NCBI RefSeq assembly: GCF_024582835.1
Contig: NZ_CP102097.1
Coordinates: 124,001-188,000 of the forward strand
Direction of reading: 5' to 3'
Origin: Vibrio japonicus
GTDB taxonomy: Bacteria; Pseudomonadota; Gammaproteobacteria; Enterobacterales; Vibrionaceae
Length of the DNA: 64,000 nucleotides
Position numbers and translations under genes: made by a program. Positions within the stretch are counted from its first letter, which is position 1. Every line of letters starts with the position of its first letter. Shown piece by piece: positions 8,764 through 17,828 of the stretch. The notes under the pieces were generated by a model. It saw only the letters and a list, made by a program, of their open reading frames with translations. It made no database searches and had not been told where the DNA came from.

Positions 8764-10100
8764 TCCCTTTAAGCATCACATTCGTTCTTTTTGCGACGTT
8801 TTTCTTACTGTTGATTATCGGCTCACCTATCGCTGTGGCATTAGGTGGGGCATCGATTCTCTCTTATCTTCAGCTTGATCAAAACCCAATTAAATTGGTT
8901 CAGCTTGGCTTTAATGCGATTGGCTCCTTTCCACTTATGGCGATCCCTGCGTTCATTTTTGCGGGTGCTATTATGGAAGCGGCTGGCATTTCAAAACGCC
9001 TTGTGCACATTGCAGAAACTTTATCGGGCTCGTTCACTGGTGGTATTGGTGCATCGACGGTTGTGGCTTGTATCTTCTTTGGCGCGATATCGGGCTCTGG
9101 TCCAGCAACGACAGCAGCGGTAGGTATGCTGATGATCCCGGCAATGATTAAGCATGGGTACGGCAAAGATTACTCAGCTGCAGTAACCGCAGCTTCGGGT
9201 GGTTTAGGCATTATCATTCCACCGTCTATCCCTATGGTCATCTTTGGTATTTCCGCCATGGGTATTGCTCCACCGTTTGAAGCTGTTGCGGAATTTGGTC
9301 AGTTCCAATCCATATCCATCAGTAAAATGTTTGTCGCTGGTGTAATCCCAGGCCTAATCATGTCACTCAGTATTCTTATTTACAATTACGTCTATTGTAA
9401 GCGTTCGAATATAGCTCGCTCTAACCATGACTGGTCTTTTAAAGAATCGATTCAAGCTTGTCGCGATGGAATATGGTCTCTTAGTGCACCCGTTGTTATT
9501 TTGGGCGGTATTTATACGGGATTATTTACACCGACTGAATCAGCTATTGTGACAATTTTTTATGTGCTGTTTGTCGGGGTATTTATTCATAAAGAGCTTA
9601 CGTGGAAAGAATTTACCAAATGCATTGATTCCACCGCTTGGTTATCCGGCCGCATCATGCTGATATTGCTAACCGCCACCGCATTTGGTCGCTTATTAGT
9701 AGAAAACCAAATTCCAGTGGTCATTGTCGATGCGTTAACCGCACTCACAACCAACCCTTACCTGATTTGGTTGCTGATTATTGGCATTCTGTTGTTTGTT
9801 GGCATGTTTATGGAAACCCTAGCCGCAATTATGATTTTGACGCCAGTGTTGCTGCCCGTCACTTACACACTTGGTATTGACCCGGTGCACTTCGGCGTCG
9901 TGATGATTTGCGCGCTTTCCATCGGCTTTTCAACACCGCCGCTTGGTGAAAACTTATTTGTCGCGTCGGCCATTGCGGAAACCCCGTTCGAGAAAATTAC
10001 AGCAAAAGTCACTCCAATCGTTTTCATTGCTGTGTTAGCTGTTATCATCATCGCGTTTATACCGCAAATTTCACTCTGGTTACCTAGCTTGTTCTACTAA
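8760..10100 (+). CDS. TRAP transporter large permease (DctM family)
   Basis: The 446-residue, roughly twelve-helix protein has the DctM glycine-rich signatures SGSGPATTAAVGMLMIPAM, GGLGIIIPPSIPM and GLFTPTESA, plus SIGFSTPPLGENLF near the C-terminus. It is the ion-coupled transport subunit of the TRAP system. It is the last gene of the operon; a good intrinsic terminator follows at 10116-10148. The complete DctPQM set after the catabolic genes implies that the substrate is an exogenous anionic compound taken up from seawater. Confidence 0.88.
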   Translation: MIPLSITFVLFATFFLLLIIGSPIAVALGGASILSYLQLDQNPIKLVQLGFNAIGSFPLMAIPAFIFAGAIMEAAGISKRLVHIAETLSGSFTGGIGASTVVACIFFGAISGSGPATTAAVGMLMIPAMIKHGYGKDYSAAVTAASGGLGIIIPPSIPMVIFGISAMGIAPPFEAVAEFGQFQSISISKMFVAGVIPGLIMSLSILIYNYVYCKRSNIARSNHDWSFKESIQACRDGIWSLSAPVVILGGIYTGLFTPTESAIVTIFYVLFVGVFIHKELTWKEFTKCIDSTAWLSGRIMLILLTATAFGRLLVENQIPVVIVDALTALTTNPYLIWLLIIGILLFVGMFMETLAAIMILTPVLLPVTYTLGIDPVHFGVVMICALSIGFSTPPLGENLFVASAIAETPFEKITAKVTPIVFIAVLAVIIIAFIPQISLWLPSLFY

Positions 10101-10115
10101 CCAGCATAAAAATTG

Positions 10116-10148
10116 AGGTGCTGTACTTTAAAAGTGCAGTGCCTTTTT
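10116..10148 (+). terminator. Rho-independent terminator of the sulfonate operon
   Basis: A 13-bp stem including three G-U pairs (10116-10128 with 10132-10144) around a TAA loop is followed by five T. It sits 15 bp after the DctM stop and closes the operon that begins at 1902. Confidence 0.75.
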
Positions 10149-10183
10149 GTTTCCTACTGCTCGTTTTGAAGGTAATAAGAGCA

Positions 10184-11113
10184 ATGCATAATTTCTCTGC
10201 TTCAGTGAAGAAATACACTGATGCCATGTCAGGGCAAACCAAAGGCGTCATCGCGTCTATTCTTTGTTCGTTATTGTTTGCGCTTATTCCAGCGTACGTA
10301 CAGCTACAGCCTTCGCTTGCGCCAGGCAACGTTTCTGGTGCTGGAAGCCACTGGCTAGCGGTACAGCGAATACTCTGGAGCACAGTGCTGTTCGTGATAT
10401 TGCTGGTAGTTTCGAAGAGACTTCACCTACTAAGGCTGGCACTAAGTCATTGGAAAAAGTGGCCAAGGTATGCCCTGTCTGCGCTTTTAGTTGCGCCGCA
10501 ATATTGGTTGTTTGTCTGGGCACCAGCCAACGGAGAGACGCTATCGCTTGCTTTAGGTTATTTTACAATGCCGATCATCATGGTGTTGGTTGGCCGATTC
10601 GTTTACCGAGAAACCTTGTCGTTTTTCCAGAAGTGGGCGTGTTATTTCGCGGTTGCAGGAACGCTGTATGCCTGCGTGCTTGCAGATGGGATATCTTGGG
10701 TCGTACTCGTGGTCGCGTTAGGCTACCCAGTGTATTTTATGCACCGAAAAACAATACCATTGGCGACCGATGTGGGTTTAACGGTTGACCACCTATTTAT
10801 ATTCCCATTCGCCTTGTTAGCGATGTTCTTTTTGTACCCGACTGATTACTTTTTCTCTCTGCCTGCTGGTGATTATGCTTACTACATTGGCTTTGGTCTC
10901 CTCGCCGTCACCCCTACGCTTCTTTATCTATACGCCTATTCCAAACTCACAGTGTCGATGTTTGGTTTACTTGGCTATGTAGAACCCACACTTATCTTCC
11001 TAGTCGGATTACTCATTGGGGATACTATCTCATCGCAAGAGATACCCACTTACCTCTTTATCATTTGTGCGCTGCTCGCCTTAGTGTTAGATGGCATCAA
11101 ACGGTTTCGGTAG
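10184..11113 (+). CDS. RarD-like EamA-family drug/metabolite transporter
   Basis: From the ATG at 10184 the protein has 309 residues and about ten membrane helices. Segments such as WSTVLF, SALLVAPQYWLFVWAPANGE and the C-terminal KLTVSMFGLLGYVEP match the RarD (chloramphenicol-sensitive) branch of the DMT/EamA superfamily. An upstream in-frame GTG at 10118 lies inside the terminator of the previous operon and is rejected; GAAGG precedes the chosen start by eleven bases. RarD proteins have no firmly established substrate. It is a separate transcription unit, possibly with the macro-domain gene 77 bp downstream. Confidence 0.72.
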   Translation: MHNFSASVKKYTDAMSGQTKGVIASILCSLLFALIPAYVQLQPSLAPGNVSGAGSHWLAVQRILWSTVLFVILLVVSKRLHLLRLALSHWKKWPRYALSALLVAPQYWLFVWAPANGETLSLALGYFTMPIIMVLVGRFVYRETLSFFQKWACYFAVAGTLYACVLADGISWVVLVVALGYPVYFMHRKTIPLATDVGLTVDHLFIFPFALLAMFFLYPTDYFFSLPAGDYAYYIGFGLLAVTPTLLYLYAYSKLTVSMFGLLGYVEPTLIFLVGLLIGDTISSQEIPTYLFIICALLALVLDGIKRFR

Positions 11114-11190
11114 ATCAAACAGCGATTCTCACCAAGCACACAGCTCAATATCAGCTAAATTTGTTTTAGTAACGTAACAAGGTAACGGCT

Positions 11191-11700
11191 GTGAACAACA
11201 TTCATCTGATTAACGGCGACATCACAAAAGCTAACGTCGATGCCATCGTCAACGCGGCGAACCCCACATTGTTGGGCGGTGGCGGTGTAGATGGCGCTAT
11301 TCATCGCGCCGCTGGGCCAGAACTTCTTAAAGAGTGTTATGGATTGGAAGAAACGGATGGAGTGCGGTGCCCTTTTGGTAAGGCTCGTATCACTACGGCG
11401 GGCCAACTGCATGCCAGATTCGTCATCCACACCGTAGGGCCGATATATAATCAATTTTCAGATCCAAAATCCATATTGGAATCTGCGTACACTCACTCTC
11501 TCGACTTAGCACTTGAAAATGGGTGTGAAACGGTCGCATTGCCCGCTATATCTTGTGGGGTCTATGGCTATCCACCAGAGGAAGCGGCAGAGATTGCCCT
11601 TTCAGTTTGCGCGCGCGAAAAGTACCAGTCACTAACCATGACATTTTATCTTTTTGGAGATGAGATGCTGCGTATTTGGCAGTTGGCGACAAAATCATAG
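11191..11700 (+). CDS. ymdB: Macro-domain O-acetyl-ADP-ribose deacetylase
   Basis: The 169-residue protein is a single macro domain of the YmdB class: GDITKANVDAIVNAANPTLLGGGG binds the distal ribose, and AISCGVYGYP is the second loop. YmdB hydrolyses O-acetyl-ADP-ribose and in E. coli also modulates RNase III. The start is GTG at 11191 with AAGGTAACG upstream. It ends 7 bp before the convergent cytochrome c gene. Confidence 0.85.
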   Translation: MNNIHLINGDITKANVDAIVNAANPTLLGGGGVDGAIHRAAGPELLKECYGLEETDGVRCPFGKARITTAGQLHARFVIHTVGPIYNQFSDPKSILESAYTHSLDLALENGCETVALPAISCGVYGYPPEEAAEIALSVCAREKYQSLTMTFYLFGDEMLRIWQLATKS

Positions 11701-11707
11701 CGACCGA

Positions 11708-12019
11708 TCATTTTAAGCTCGCGTAGTAAGCTGCCACATTTGCAATATCTTCATCGCTTAACATAGAAGCTTGAGCTTGCATAACCGCTGCCAAGCCCCC
11801 AGTGCGTTCTTTGTTCTTATAGGCTTTGATAGACGATACTAAGTACTGCTCGTTTTGCCCCTTTAGGTGTGGGTATCCGGGAATGAGAGCGATGCCATCA
11901 ATACTATGACAAGCGGCACAAATTGACGCTTTTGCCTTACCTGCTTCAATATCAGCGGCCATCGCCGACGTACTCATTAGGCCTACAGCTAACACTGCAC
12001 CCATTAGTTTATTTTGCAT
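11708..12019 (-). CDS. Small periplasmic class I cytochrome c
   Basis: From the ATG at 12019 the protein is about 103 residues with a signal peptide (cleavage after AMA) and one heme-binding motif, CAACH, about 14 residues into the mature protein. A methionine in the [10 protein letters not shown] segment is the probable sixth ligand. A longer in-frame start at 12085 would precede the signal peptide and is not favoured; GAGGTAATG lies before the chosen ATG. It is divergent from nosR, so it may carry electrons from the quinol-cytochrome c branch to NosZ, or serve another oxidase. That link is inferred from position only. Confidence 0.78.
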   Translation of the reverse strand: MQNKLMGAVLAVGLMSTSAMAADIEAGKAKASICAACHSIDGIALIPGYPHLKGQNEQYLVSSIKAYKNKERTGGLAAVMQAQASMLSDEDIANVAAYYASLK

Positions 12020-12223
12020 TCCATTACCTCTCGTGTGTTCCCATACAAGCCAGACAACCACTAATACGCTCAATAGCGATGTCATGTCTGGCGATTTATA
12101 TTGGATAGGATTTTGACTTTAAATTTAAAGATAGTCCCTAGCCTACACAAAACTCACAACTTGAAACAATTATGTGAACATATGCAACATTCAGATCATT
12201 AATATAACCCATTCTGTTTAACA

Positions 12224-12237
12224 TTGATTTAAATCAA
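12224..12237. promoter_or_regulatory. Perfect FNR-type binding site upstream of nosR
   Basis: TTGATTTAAATCAA matches the FNR/CRP-family consensus TTGAT-N4-ATCAA exactly and is a perfect palindrome. A weak -10-like TAGGCT about 23 bp downstream would place a start near 12272, about 41 bp from the site centre, the spacing of an FNR-activated class II promoter. It predicts anaerobic induction of the nos operon. It lies 107 bp before the nosR ATG, and 205 bp before the cytochrome c gene on the other strand. The 324-bp gap between the two genes holds nothing else recognised. Confidence 0.72.
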
Positions 12238-12343
12238 AAGCAGAGCGTTAACAAAGCTCTAGGCTAGTTGCATCTCTACCATGACTTGTTTCACAAAATA
12301 TCGTGTTGTAGTTGCAGATAAACACTAGAACGAGGGAACACTT

Positions 12344-14461
12344 ATGCAAAGGATTTTTACGCGAGTTCTAGTGTGTCAGGTGCTGGCACTCCTTTTTGTT
12401 AGTTTCAATAGCTACGCATTATTTGTCAGCCCGCCCAAAGACCCCATCCCCCTCATACAGCAGGTATTTCCTGACCTAACTTCGATCTCAGACAAACAAG
12501 GTGAACCGTTAGTCAGAACCATTAAAAAAGATGACAATATCATTGCTTACGCCTTTGAAACCAATGACATTGCTAGCATTCCCGCCTATTCCGGCGAGCC
12601 AGTTAACACGCTCGTTATTATCGATCCTAAAGGTCAGTACTTGGCGTCAAAGGTACTAGAACATCACGAGCCCATTATTTTGGCAGGCATACCTGAAAGC
12701 AAACTTTGGGAGTTCAGTGACCAGTATGTAGGTTTATCTGTTAAAGACCGAATTAAAGTGGGCGGTAAACAGAATGCGAGCTATGTGCCCATCGATGGTT
12801 TATCGGGCGCGACGGTAACCGTGATGGTGATGAATGTTGCCATTACCAAGGCCGCGACGAAAGTTGCCGAATCACTCGGCATCTTGAAACCAAGCAGCAA
12901 TGTCATTCAACCCAAATCCACGATTAAACATGACGTTTTTGCTCAGAAAAACTGGCTTGAGCTAACTGGAGATGGCTCTATTCGTAAACTCTTGGTTCGC
13001 AAAGGAGCGGTGCAAGAAGCGTTCAACGATACTGAAGCGGAGAATGTAGATCGCGTTAAAGATAACGAAGTTGACCAAACATTTGCAGAAATCTATTACG
13101 CTTTGGCAGATATCCCGACTATCGGCAAGAACTTGTTTGGCGAGCAAGAGTATCAATGGCTAACCAAAGACTTAAAACCCGATGAGCATTTAATCGCGAT
13201 TTTTGGTAATGGCTACTCCTATAAAGGCTCTGGTTATGTTCGTGGCGGTATTTTCGATCGCCTGCAAGTACATCAAAACGAAAACGAGATTTCTTTTAGA
13301 GACTTAGACCACAGCCGTATCCTCGATCTTCGTATTGCTGGCGCACCTAAGTTTCATGAAATGTCTGTCTTTAAAGTGCAAGCCCACCACGAGTTTGACC
13401 CCGGTGCTAGTTGGCAAGTGGAGTTACTTGTGCGACGCCAGCTAGGGGCAATTGATAGTGTCTTTACGAGCTTTAAGGGGGAGTATGACCCACTACCTGA
13501 ATACGTTGACACACCTGAACCAATTATTATCGAGCCAGAACTGTCGTTAACCCAACAAGTCTGGGATGAGAGCAAAGTCAAAGTTATCATTCTGCTCGCA
13601 CTTATCACAACTCTCATACTCATGCTGTTTTTCCAAGATATATTGGTCAAGCATCCAACCTTTATGCATCGTTTTCGCCATGGTTTCTTGGTGATTACGG
13701 TTGTGTTCATCGGCTGGTTATGGGGTGGACAGCTCTCCGTCGTGAACGTCTTTACTTTCCTAAACGCACTCATGACCCAGTTCTCTTGGGACTTGTTCTT
13801 ACTAGACCCGATGATATTTATTCTATGGTGCGCAGCCGCTGTCACCATTGTTATGTGGGGACGCGCAGTTTACTGCGGTTGGCTATGTCCATTTGGAGCA
13901 CTTCAAGAACTTATCAACCAAAGTGCCAGATACTTTAAAATACCTCAGTTTGAGCTTCCGTGGGCAGTACATGAGCGACTATGGGCTATCAAGTATCTAA
14001 TATTGCTTGGCTTGTTTGCACTGTCTTTAGACTCACTTGCCCTCGCGGAACAATTTGCAGAAATTGAACCATTTAAGACGACATTCTTGCTGAAATTCGA
14101 TCGTGAATGGCCATTTATCTTATGGGCGGTGTTCTTACTTGCGCTCAACCTTTTCAATCGCAAAACTTTCTGCCGCTATTTATGTCCGTTGGGTGCTGCA
14201 CTTTCTGTGTCTAATAATATCCGTCTATTCAACTGGCTTAAACGTCGCCCTGAATGCGGTTCACCTTGCAAAATCTGCGCGAAAGAATGTGAAATCCAAG
14301 CGATTCACCCCAACGGTGAAATCAACATGCGCGAATGTCACTACTGCCTAGATTGCCAAATCACCTATTCCAACGAAAGCAAATGCCCACCCTTGAAAAA
14401 GCAGGCTTATAAAAAACAGAAACAGAGACATGCTGATATCCCAGTAACCGAAATCCCTTAA
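12344..14461 (+). CDS. nosR: NosR, membrane flavo-iron-sulfur protein of N2O reduction
   Basis: This 705-residue protein has an N-terminal signal, a periplasmic FMN-binding domain with the covalent flavin-threonine motif (DGLSGATVT near residue 157), about six membrane helices in the C-terminal half, polyferredoxin-like CxxxCP motifs (CGWLCPFGAL and CRYLCPLGAA) and a cytoplasmic pair of 4Fe-4S clusters (CGSPCKICAKEC and CHYCLDCQ). NosR is needed for nosZ expression and for electron delivery to N2O reductase. It heads nosRZDFYL, 75 bp before nosZ. Normal length for the family. Confidence 0.95.
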   Translation: MQRIFTRVLVCQVLALLFVSFNSYALFVSPPKDPIPLIQQVFPDLTSISDKQGEPLVRTIKKDDNIIAYAFETNDIASIPAYSGEPVNTLVIIDPKGQYLASKVLEHHEPIILAGIPESKLWEFSDQYVGLSVKDRIKVGGKQNASYVPIDGLSGATVTVMVMNVAITKAATKVAESLGILKPSSNVIQPKSTIKHDVFAQKNWLELTGDGSIRKLLVRKGAVQEAFNDTEAENVDRVKDNEVDQTFAEIYYALADIPTIGKNLFGEQEYQWLTKDLKPDEHLIAIFGNGYSYKGSGYVRGGIFDRLQVHQNENEISFRDLDHSRILDLRIAGAPKFHEMSVFKVQAHHEFDPGASWQVELLVRRQLGAIDSVFTSFKGEYDPLPEYVDTPEPIIIEPELSLTQQVWDESKVKVIILLALITTLILMLFFQDILVKHPTFMHRFRHGFLVITVVFIGWLWGGQLSVVNVFTFLNALMTQFSWDLFLLDPMIFILWCAAAVTIVMWGRAVYCGWLCPFGALQELINQSARYFKIPQFELPWAVHERLWAIKYLILLGLFALSLDSLALAEQFAEIEPFKTTFLLKFDREWPFILWAVFLLALNLFNRKTFCRYLCPLGAALSVSNNIRLFNWLKRRPECGSPCKICAKECEIQAIHPNGEINMRECHYCLDCQITYSNESKCPPLKKQAYKKQKQRHADIPVTEIP

Positions 14462-14536
14462 GTTGCGAGGTACCGTAGCACTCGCTGCGGGCATCTACAT
14501 GTATCAGCCCTACACATAATAAATTGGAGACTTAAC

Positions 14537-16429
14537 ATGAGCGATGACGACAAATACCTCAATGAAGACAATTTGCCGGTCAATGCCGACCGACGAAAGT
14601 TTTTTGGAACCAGCGCAGCAATTGGATTGGGTGTCGTCACCGCCCCAATGTCTGCCGCAATGTTTGCTTCGATGGCGAAAGCTCAAGCAGCAGAAGCCGG
14701 AAACAGTCCATATGTTGAGCCCGGTGAAATGGACGAATACTATGGGTTTTGGAGTGGTGGTCACTCCGGTGAGGTGCGTATTCTCGGTATCCCTTCTATG
14801 CGCGAACTTATGCGTATTCCTGTTTTCAACACCGACAGTGCAACTGGTTGGGGTTTTACCGACGAAAGTAAACGTATAAAAGGAGATAGCGCACATATCA
14901 TGTCTGGTGACTCACACCACCCTCATATGAGTATGACCGATGGTCGCTACAACGGTAAATATGTCTTTATCAACGATAAAGCTAACTCGCGCGTTGCTCG
15001 TATTCGTTGTGATGTTATGAGAGTGGACAAAATGATCACGATTCCTAACGTTCAAGCGATTCATGGTCTTCGCGTACAAAAAGTCCCTGAAACTAAGTAC
15101 GTTATTTGTAACAGTGAATTTGAGATCCCAATGAATAACGATGGTAAAGCGACATTGGAAGATGCCAGCACTTACCGTTCTCTATTCAATGTGATTGACG
15201 CCGAAAAAATGGAAGTGGCATTCCAAGTCATGGTTGATGGTAACCTCGATAATACGGATGCCGACTACGACGGAAAATACTTTGCGTCAACCTGTTATAA
15301 CTCCGAAATGGGCATGAACTTAGGCGAAATGATCACAGCAGAACGCGATCACGTGGTTGTTTTCAGTCTTGCTCGTTGTGAAGAAGCGTTAAAAGCAGGT
15401 AAGTTCAAAACATACAACGGTAATGAGGTACCTGTACTTGATGGCCGTAAAGGCTCTGACCTCACTCGCTACATTCCCGTGCCTAAATCACCACATGGCA
15501 TGAACACCTCACCAGATGGTAAGTACTTTGTTGCCAACGGCAAACTGTCGCCAACGGTATCTGTTATTGCTACCGCTAAACTGGATGACTTGTTCAACGA
15601 CAAAATTCAACCAAGAGACACCATCGTTGCCGAACCTGAGCTAGGGCTTGGTCCACTGCACACCGCTTTTGATAATCGCGGTTTTGCTTACACGACCTTG
15701 TTCCTTGATAGCCAAATTGCTAAGTGGAGCTTAGAAGAAGCAGTAAAAGCGTACAATGGTGAGAAAGTTAACTACATCAAACAGAAAATTGATGTGCACT
15801 ATCAACCAGGGCACAACAGTACGTCGAGTGGCGAAACACGTGATGCGGATGGTAAGTGGCTTGTTTCACTCTGTAAGTTTTCCAAAGACCGCTTCTTACC
15901 TGTAGGTCCACTAAGAGCTGAAAACGACCAACTTATCGATATTTCTGGTGATGAAATGAAACTGGTCCACGATGGACCGACATTTGCTGAACCTCATGAC
16001 GGAACGATTATCCACCGCAGCAAAGTAAAACCAAGCAAGATCTGGTCTCGCGATGATCCTATCTTCGCGGAAACGGTAGAAATGGCGAAACGCGATGGTG
16101 TTAACGTTATGACGGATAATAAAGTGATTCGAGACGGTAATAAGGTTCGTGTCTATATGACGTCAGTCGCGCCGACTTTTGGTATGAACGAGTTCAAAGT
16201 CAAACTGGGCGATACAGTGACGGTGGTCGTGACGAACCTTGATACCATCGAAGATGTAACCCATGGGTTCTGTATGACGAATCATGGTGTGCAAATGGAA
16301 ATCAGTCCTCAGCAAACCGCGTCAATTACCTTCGTTGCTGATAAACCTGGCGTTCAGTGGTACTACTGTAACTGGTTCTGCCATGCGCTTCATATGGAAA
16401 TGCGAGGCCGAATGCTAGTGGAGGCGTAA
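14537..16429 (+). CDS. nosZ: NosZ, Tat-exported (clade I) nitrous-oxide reductase
   Basis: The 630-residue protein has a twin-arginine signal ([11 protein letters not shown]) ending near residue 50, a beta-propeller with histidine motifs for the CuZ site ([10 protein letters not shown] and IHGLR), and a C-terminal cupredoxin domain with the CuA ligands in [12 protein letters not shown]. It reduces N2O to N2 in the periplasm. The Tat signal places it in clade I. The start has TTGGAGACTTAAC upstream. A 9-bp stem hairpin follows the gene. Confidence 0.96.
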   Translation: MSDDDKYLNEDNLPVNADRRKFFGTSAAIGLGVVTAPMSAAMFASMAKAQAAEAGNSPYVEPGEMDEYYGFWSGGHSGEVRILGIPSMRELMRIPVFNTDSATGWGFTDESKRIKGDSAHIMSGDSHHPHMSMTDGRYNGKYVFINDKANSRVARIRCDVMRVDKMITIPNVQAIHGLRVQKVPETKYVICNSEFEIPMNNDGKATLEDASTYRSLFNVIDAEKMEVAFQVMVDGNLDNTDADYDGKYFASTCYNSEMGMNLGEMITAERDHVVVFSLARCEEALKAGKFKTYNGNEVPVLDGRKGSDLTRYIPVPKSPHGMNTSPDGKYFVANGKLSPTVSVIATAKLDDLFNDKIQPRDTIVAEPELGLGPLHTAFDNRGFAYTTLFLDSQIAKWSLEEAVKAYNGEKVNYIKQKIDVHYQPGHNSTSSGETRDADGKWLVSLCKFSKDRFLPVGPLRAENDQLIDISGDEMKLVHDGPTFAEPHDGTIIHRSKVKPSKIWSRDDPIFAETVEMAKRDGVNVMTDNKVIRDGNKVRVYMTSVAPTFGMNEFKVKLGDTVTVVVTNLDTIEDVTHGFCMTNHGVQMEISPQQTASITFVADKPGVQWYYCNWFCHALHMEMRGRMLVEA

Positions 16430-16443
16430 TTCGCGTTTCATCC

Positions 16444-16468
16444 AGCTCCCTCTTTTACGGAGGGAGCT
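16444..16468 (+). promoter_or_regulatory. Hairpin between nosZ and nosD
   Basis: A perfect 9-bp GC-rich stem (16444-16452 with 16460-16468) around a TTTTACG loop lies 15 bp after nosZ. It is followed by ACCTTGTATTTTT, a broken T tract, so it may be a partial terminator or an mRNA-protecting structure that keeps structural NosZ above the assembly proteins. Confidence 0.6.
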
Positions 16469-16493
16469 ACCTTGTATTTTTGACTACGTGAGG

Positions 16494-17828
16494 ATGAATT
16501 CATTGAAACATACTTCTTGGCTGCTCATCGTTACTCTCATCTATCACGGTTATGCGTTTTCCGCAGTAACAGCAGTACATCCAAATGATGATTTACAGAA
16601 AATACTCAATCTTGCCGAGCAAGGTGACACCATTGTTCTAGATCAAGGGCGTTATAACGGAAACTTTACGGTTTCTACCGCGTTAACTCTGACCAGTACG
16701 AGTGGCGCGACGATTGATGCAGGCGGAAAAGGCAACGCGATCACACTGACGCACTCAGGTATCGAGATTTCAAACCTAAACATCGTGAACTGGGGACGAA
16801 ACCTCACTGACCAAAATGCTGGGATCTATTCGGACAAGGCGGTACAGGACCTGACCATTACCCGTAATCACCTTGAAGGTGATGGCTTTGGTTTGTGGAT
16901 TCAAAGAGCTCAAAACATCACGATCAGTGACAACGTGGTGGTGGGTAACCCTTCACTTCGTTCCGCCGACAGAGGCAATGGCATACAGCTGTCTACCGTC
17001 AAAAATGCCCACGTAAGCAATAACACCATTTCACAAACTCGTGATGGACTTTACGTCATCTCTAGCCAGCAATCCGAGTTACGTAATAACACGATGCACG
17101 ACCTCAGATACGGCATCCATTATATGTATTCTCATAGTAATCGTGTCATTGGTAATCTTGCTTACAATACTCGCGCTGGGTACGCCTTAATGAGCTCTAA
17201 GCAGCTTTCCGTTTTGGGCAACATCAGCCGAAACAATGAAGATTATGGCATGCTGATGAACTTCATTACGAACTCAACCATCAGTTACAACCAAATCAAA
17301 AACATATGGACCAAACCTGAAAACAAAGTCGTAGGACGTGAAGGAAAAGGGTTATTCGTCTACAACTCTGGCTATAACGAAATCAGCTACAACACCATTG
17401 ATACCGCGGAGATAGGTATCCACCTTACTGCGGGATCGGAAAACGTAAAAGTAAGCGGTAACAGCTTCATAAACAATCCGGTACAAGTTAAATATGTCTC
17501 TACTCAAGCACAAGAATGGAGCATAGAAGGTAGAGGAAACTATTGGAATAACTACCTTGGCTGGGATTTAAACAATGACGCGTTAGGCGATACGCCTTTC
17601 GAACCGAATGATGGCATTGATAAAGTGGTCTGGAAATACCCCGAAGCTAAAGTCCTGCTCGACAGCCCCGCCATACTTTTGCTGCGCTGGATACAAAAGC
17701 AATTTCCAGTCCTAAAACCGTCTGGTGTTAAAGATTCTTTTCCTCTGATGTCTCCTTTAGACATTTCGGCAGAACTAGAGCAGCTCTCCGCTCCTGCCCC
17801 ATTACAAACACAAGAGAGTCATTTATGA
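16494..17828 (+). CDS. nosD: NosD, periplasmic beta-helix copper-site assembly protein
   Basis: The protein is 444 residues from ATG at 16494 (a GTG two codons upstream is also possible; neither has a strong ribosome site). A signal peptide is followed by many parallel beta-helix repeats rich in N, G, I and S, such as NGIQLSTV, SQQSELRNN and YGIHYMYSHS, the CASH/NosD domain. NosD works with the NosFY ABC transporter to mature the CuZ centre of NosZ. Its stop overlaps the nosF start by 4 bp. Confidence 0.92.
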   Translation: MNSLKHTSWLLIVTLIYHGYAFSAVTAVHPNDDLQKILNLAEQGDTIVLDQGRYNGNFTVSTALTLTSTSGATIDAGGKGNAITLTHSGIEISNLNIVNWGRNLTDQNAGIYSDKAVQDLTITRNHLEGDGFGLWIQRAQNITISDNVVVGNPSLRSADRGNGIQLSTVKNAHVSNNTISQTRDGLYVISSQQSELRNNTMHDLRYGIHYMYSHSNRVIGNLAYNTRAGYALMSSKQLSVLGNISRNNEDYGMLMNFITNSTISYNQIKNIWTKPENKVVGREGKGLFVYNSGYNEISYNTIDTAEIGIHLTAGSENVKVSGNSFINNPVQVKYVSTQAQEWSIEGRGNYWNNYLGWDLNNDALGDTPFEPNDGIDKVVWKYPEAKVLLDSPAILLLRWIQKQFPVLKPSGVKDSFPLMSPLDISAELEQLSAPAPLQTQESHL

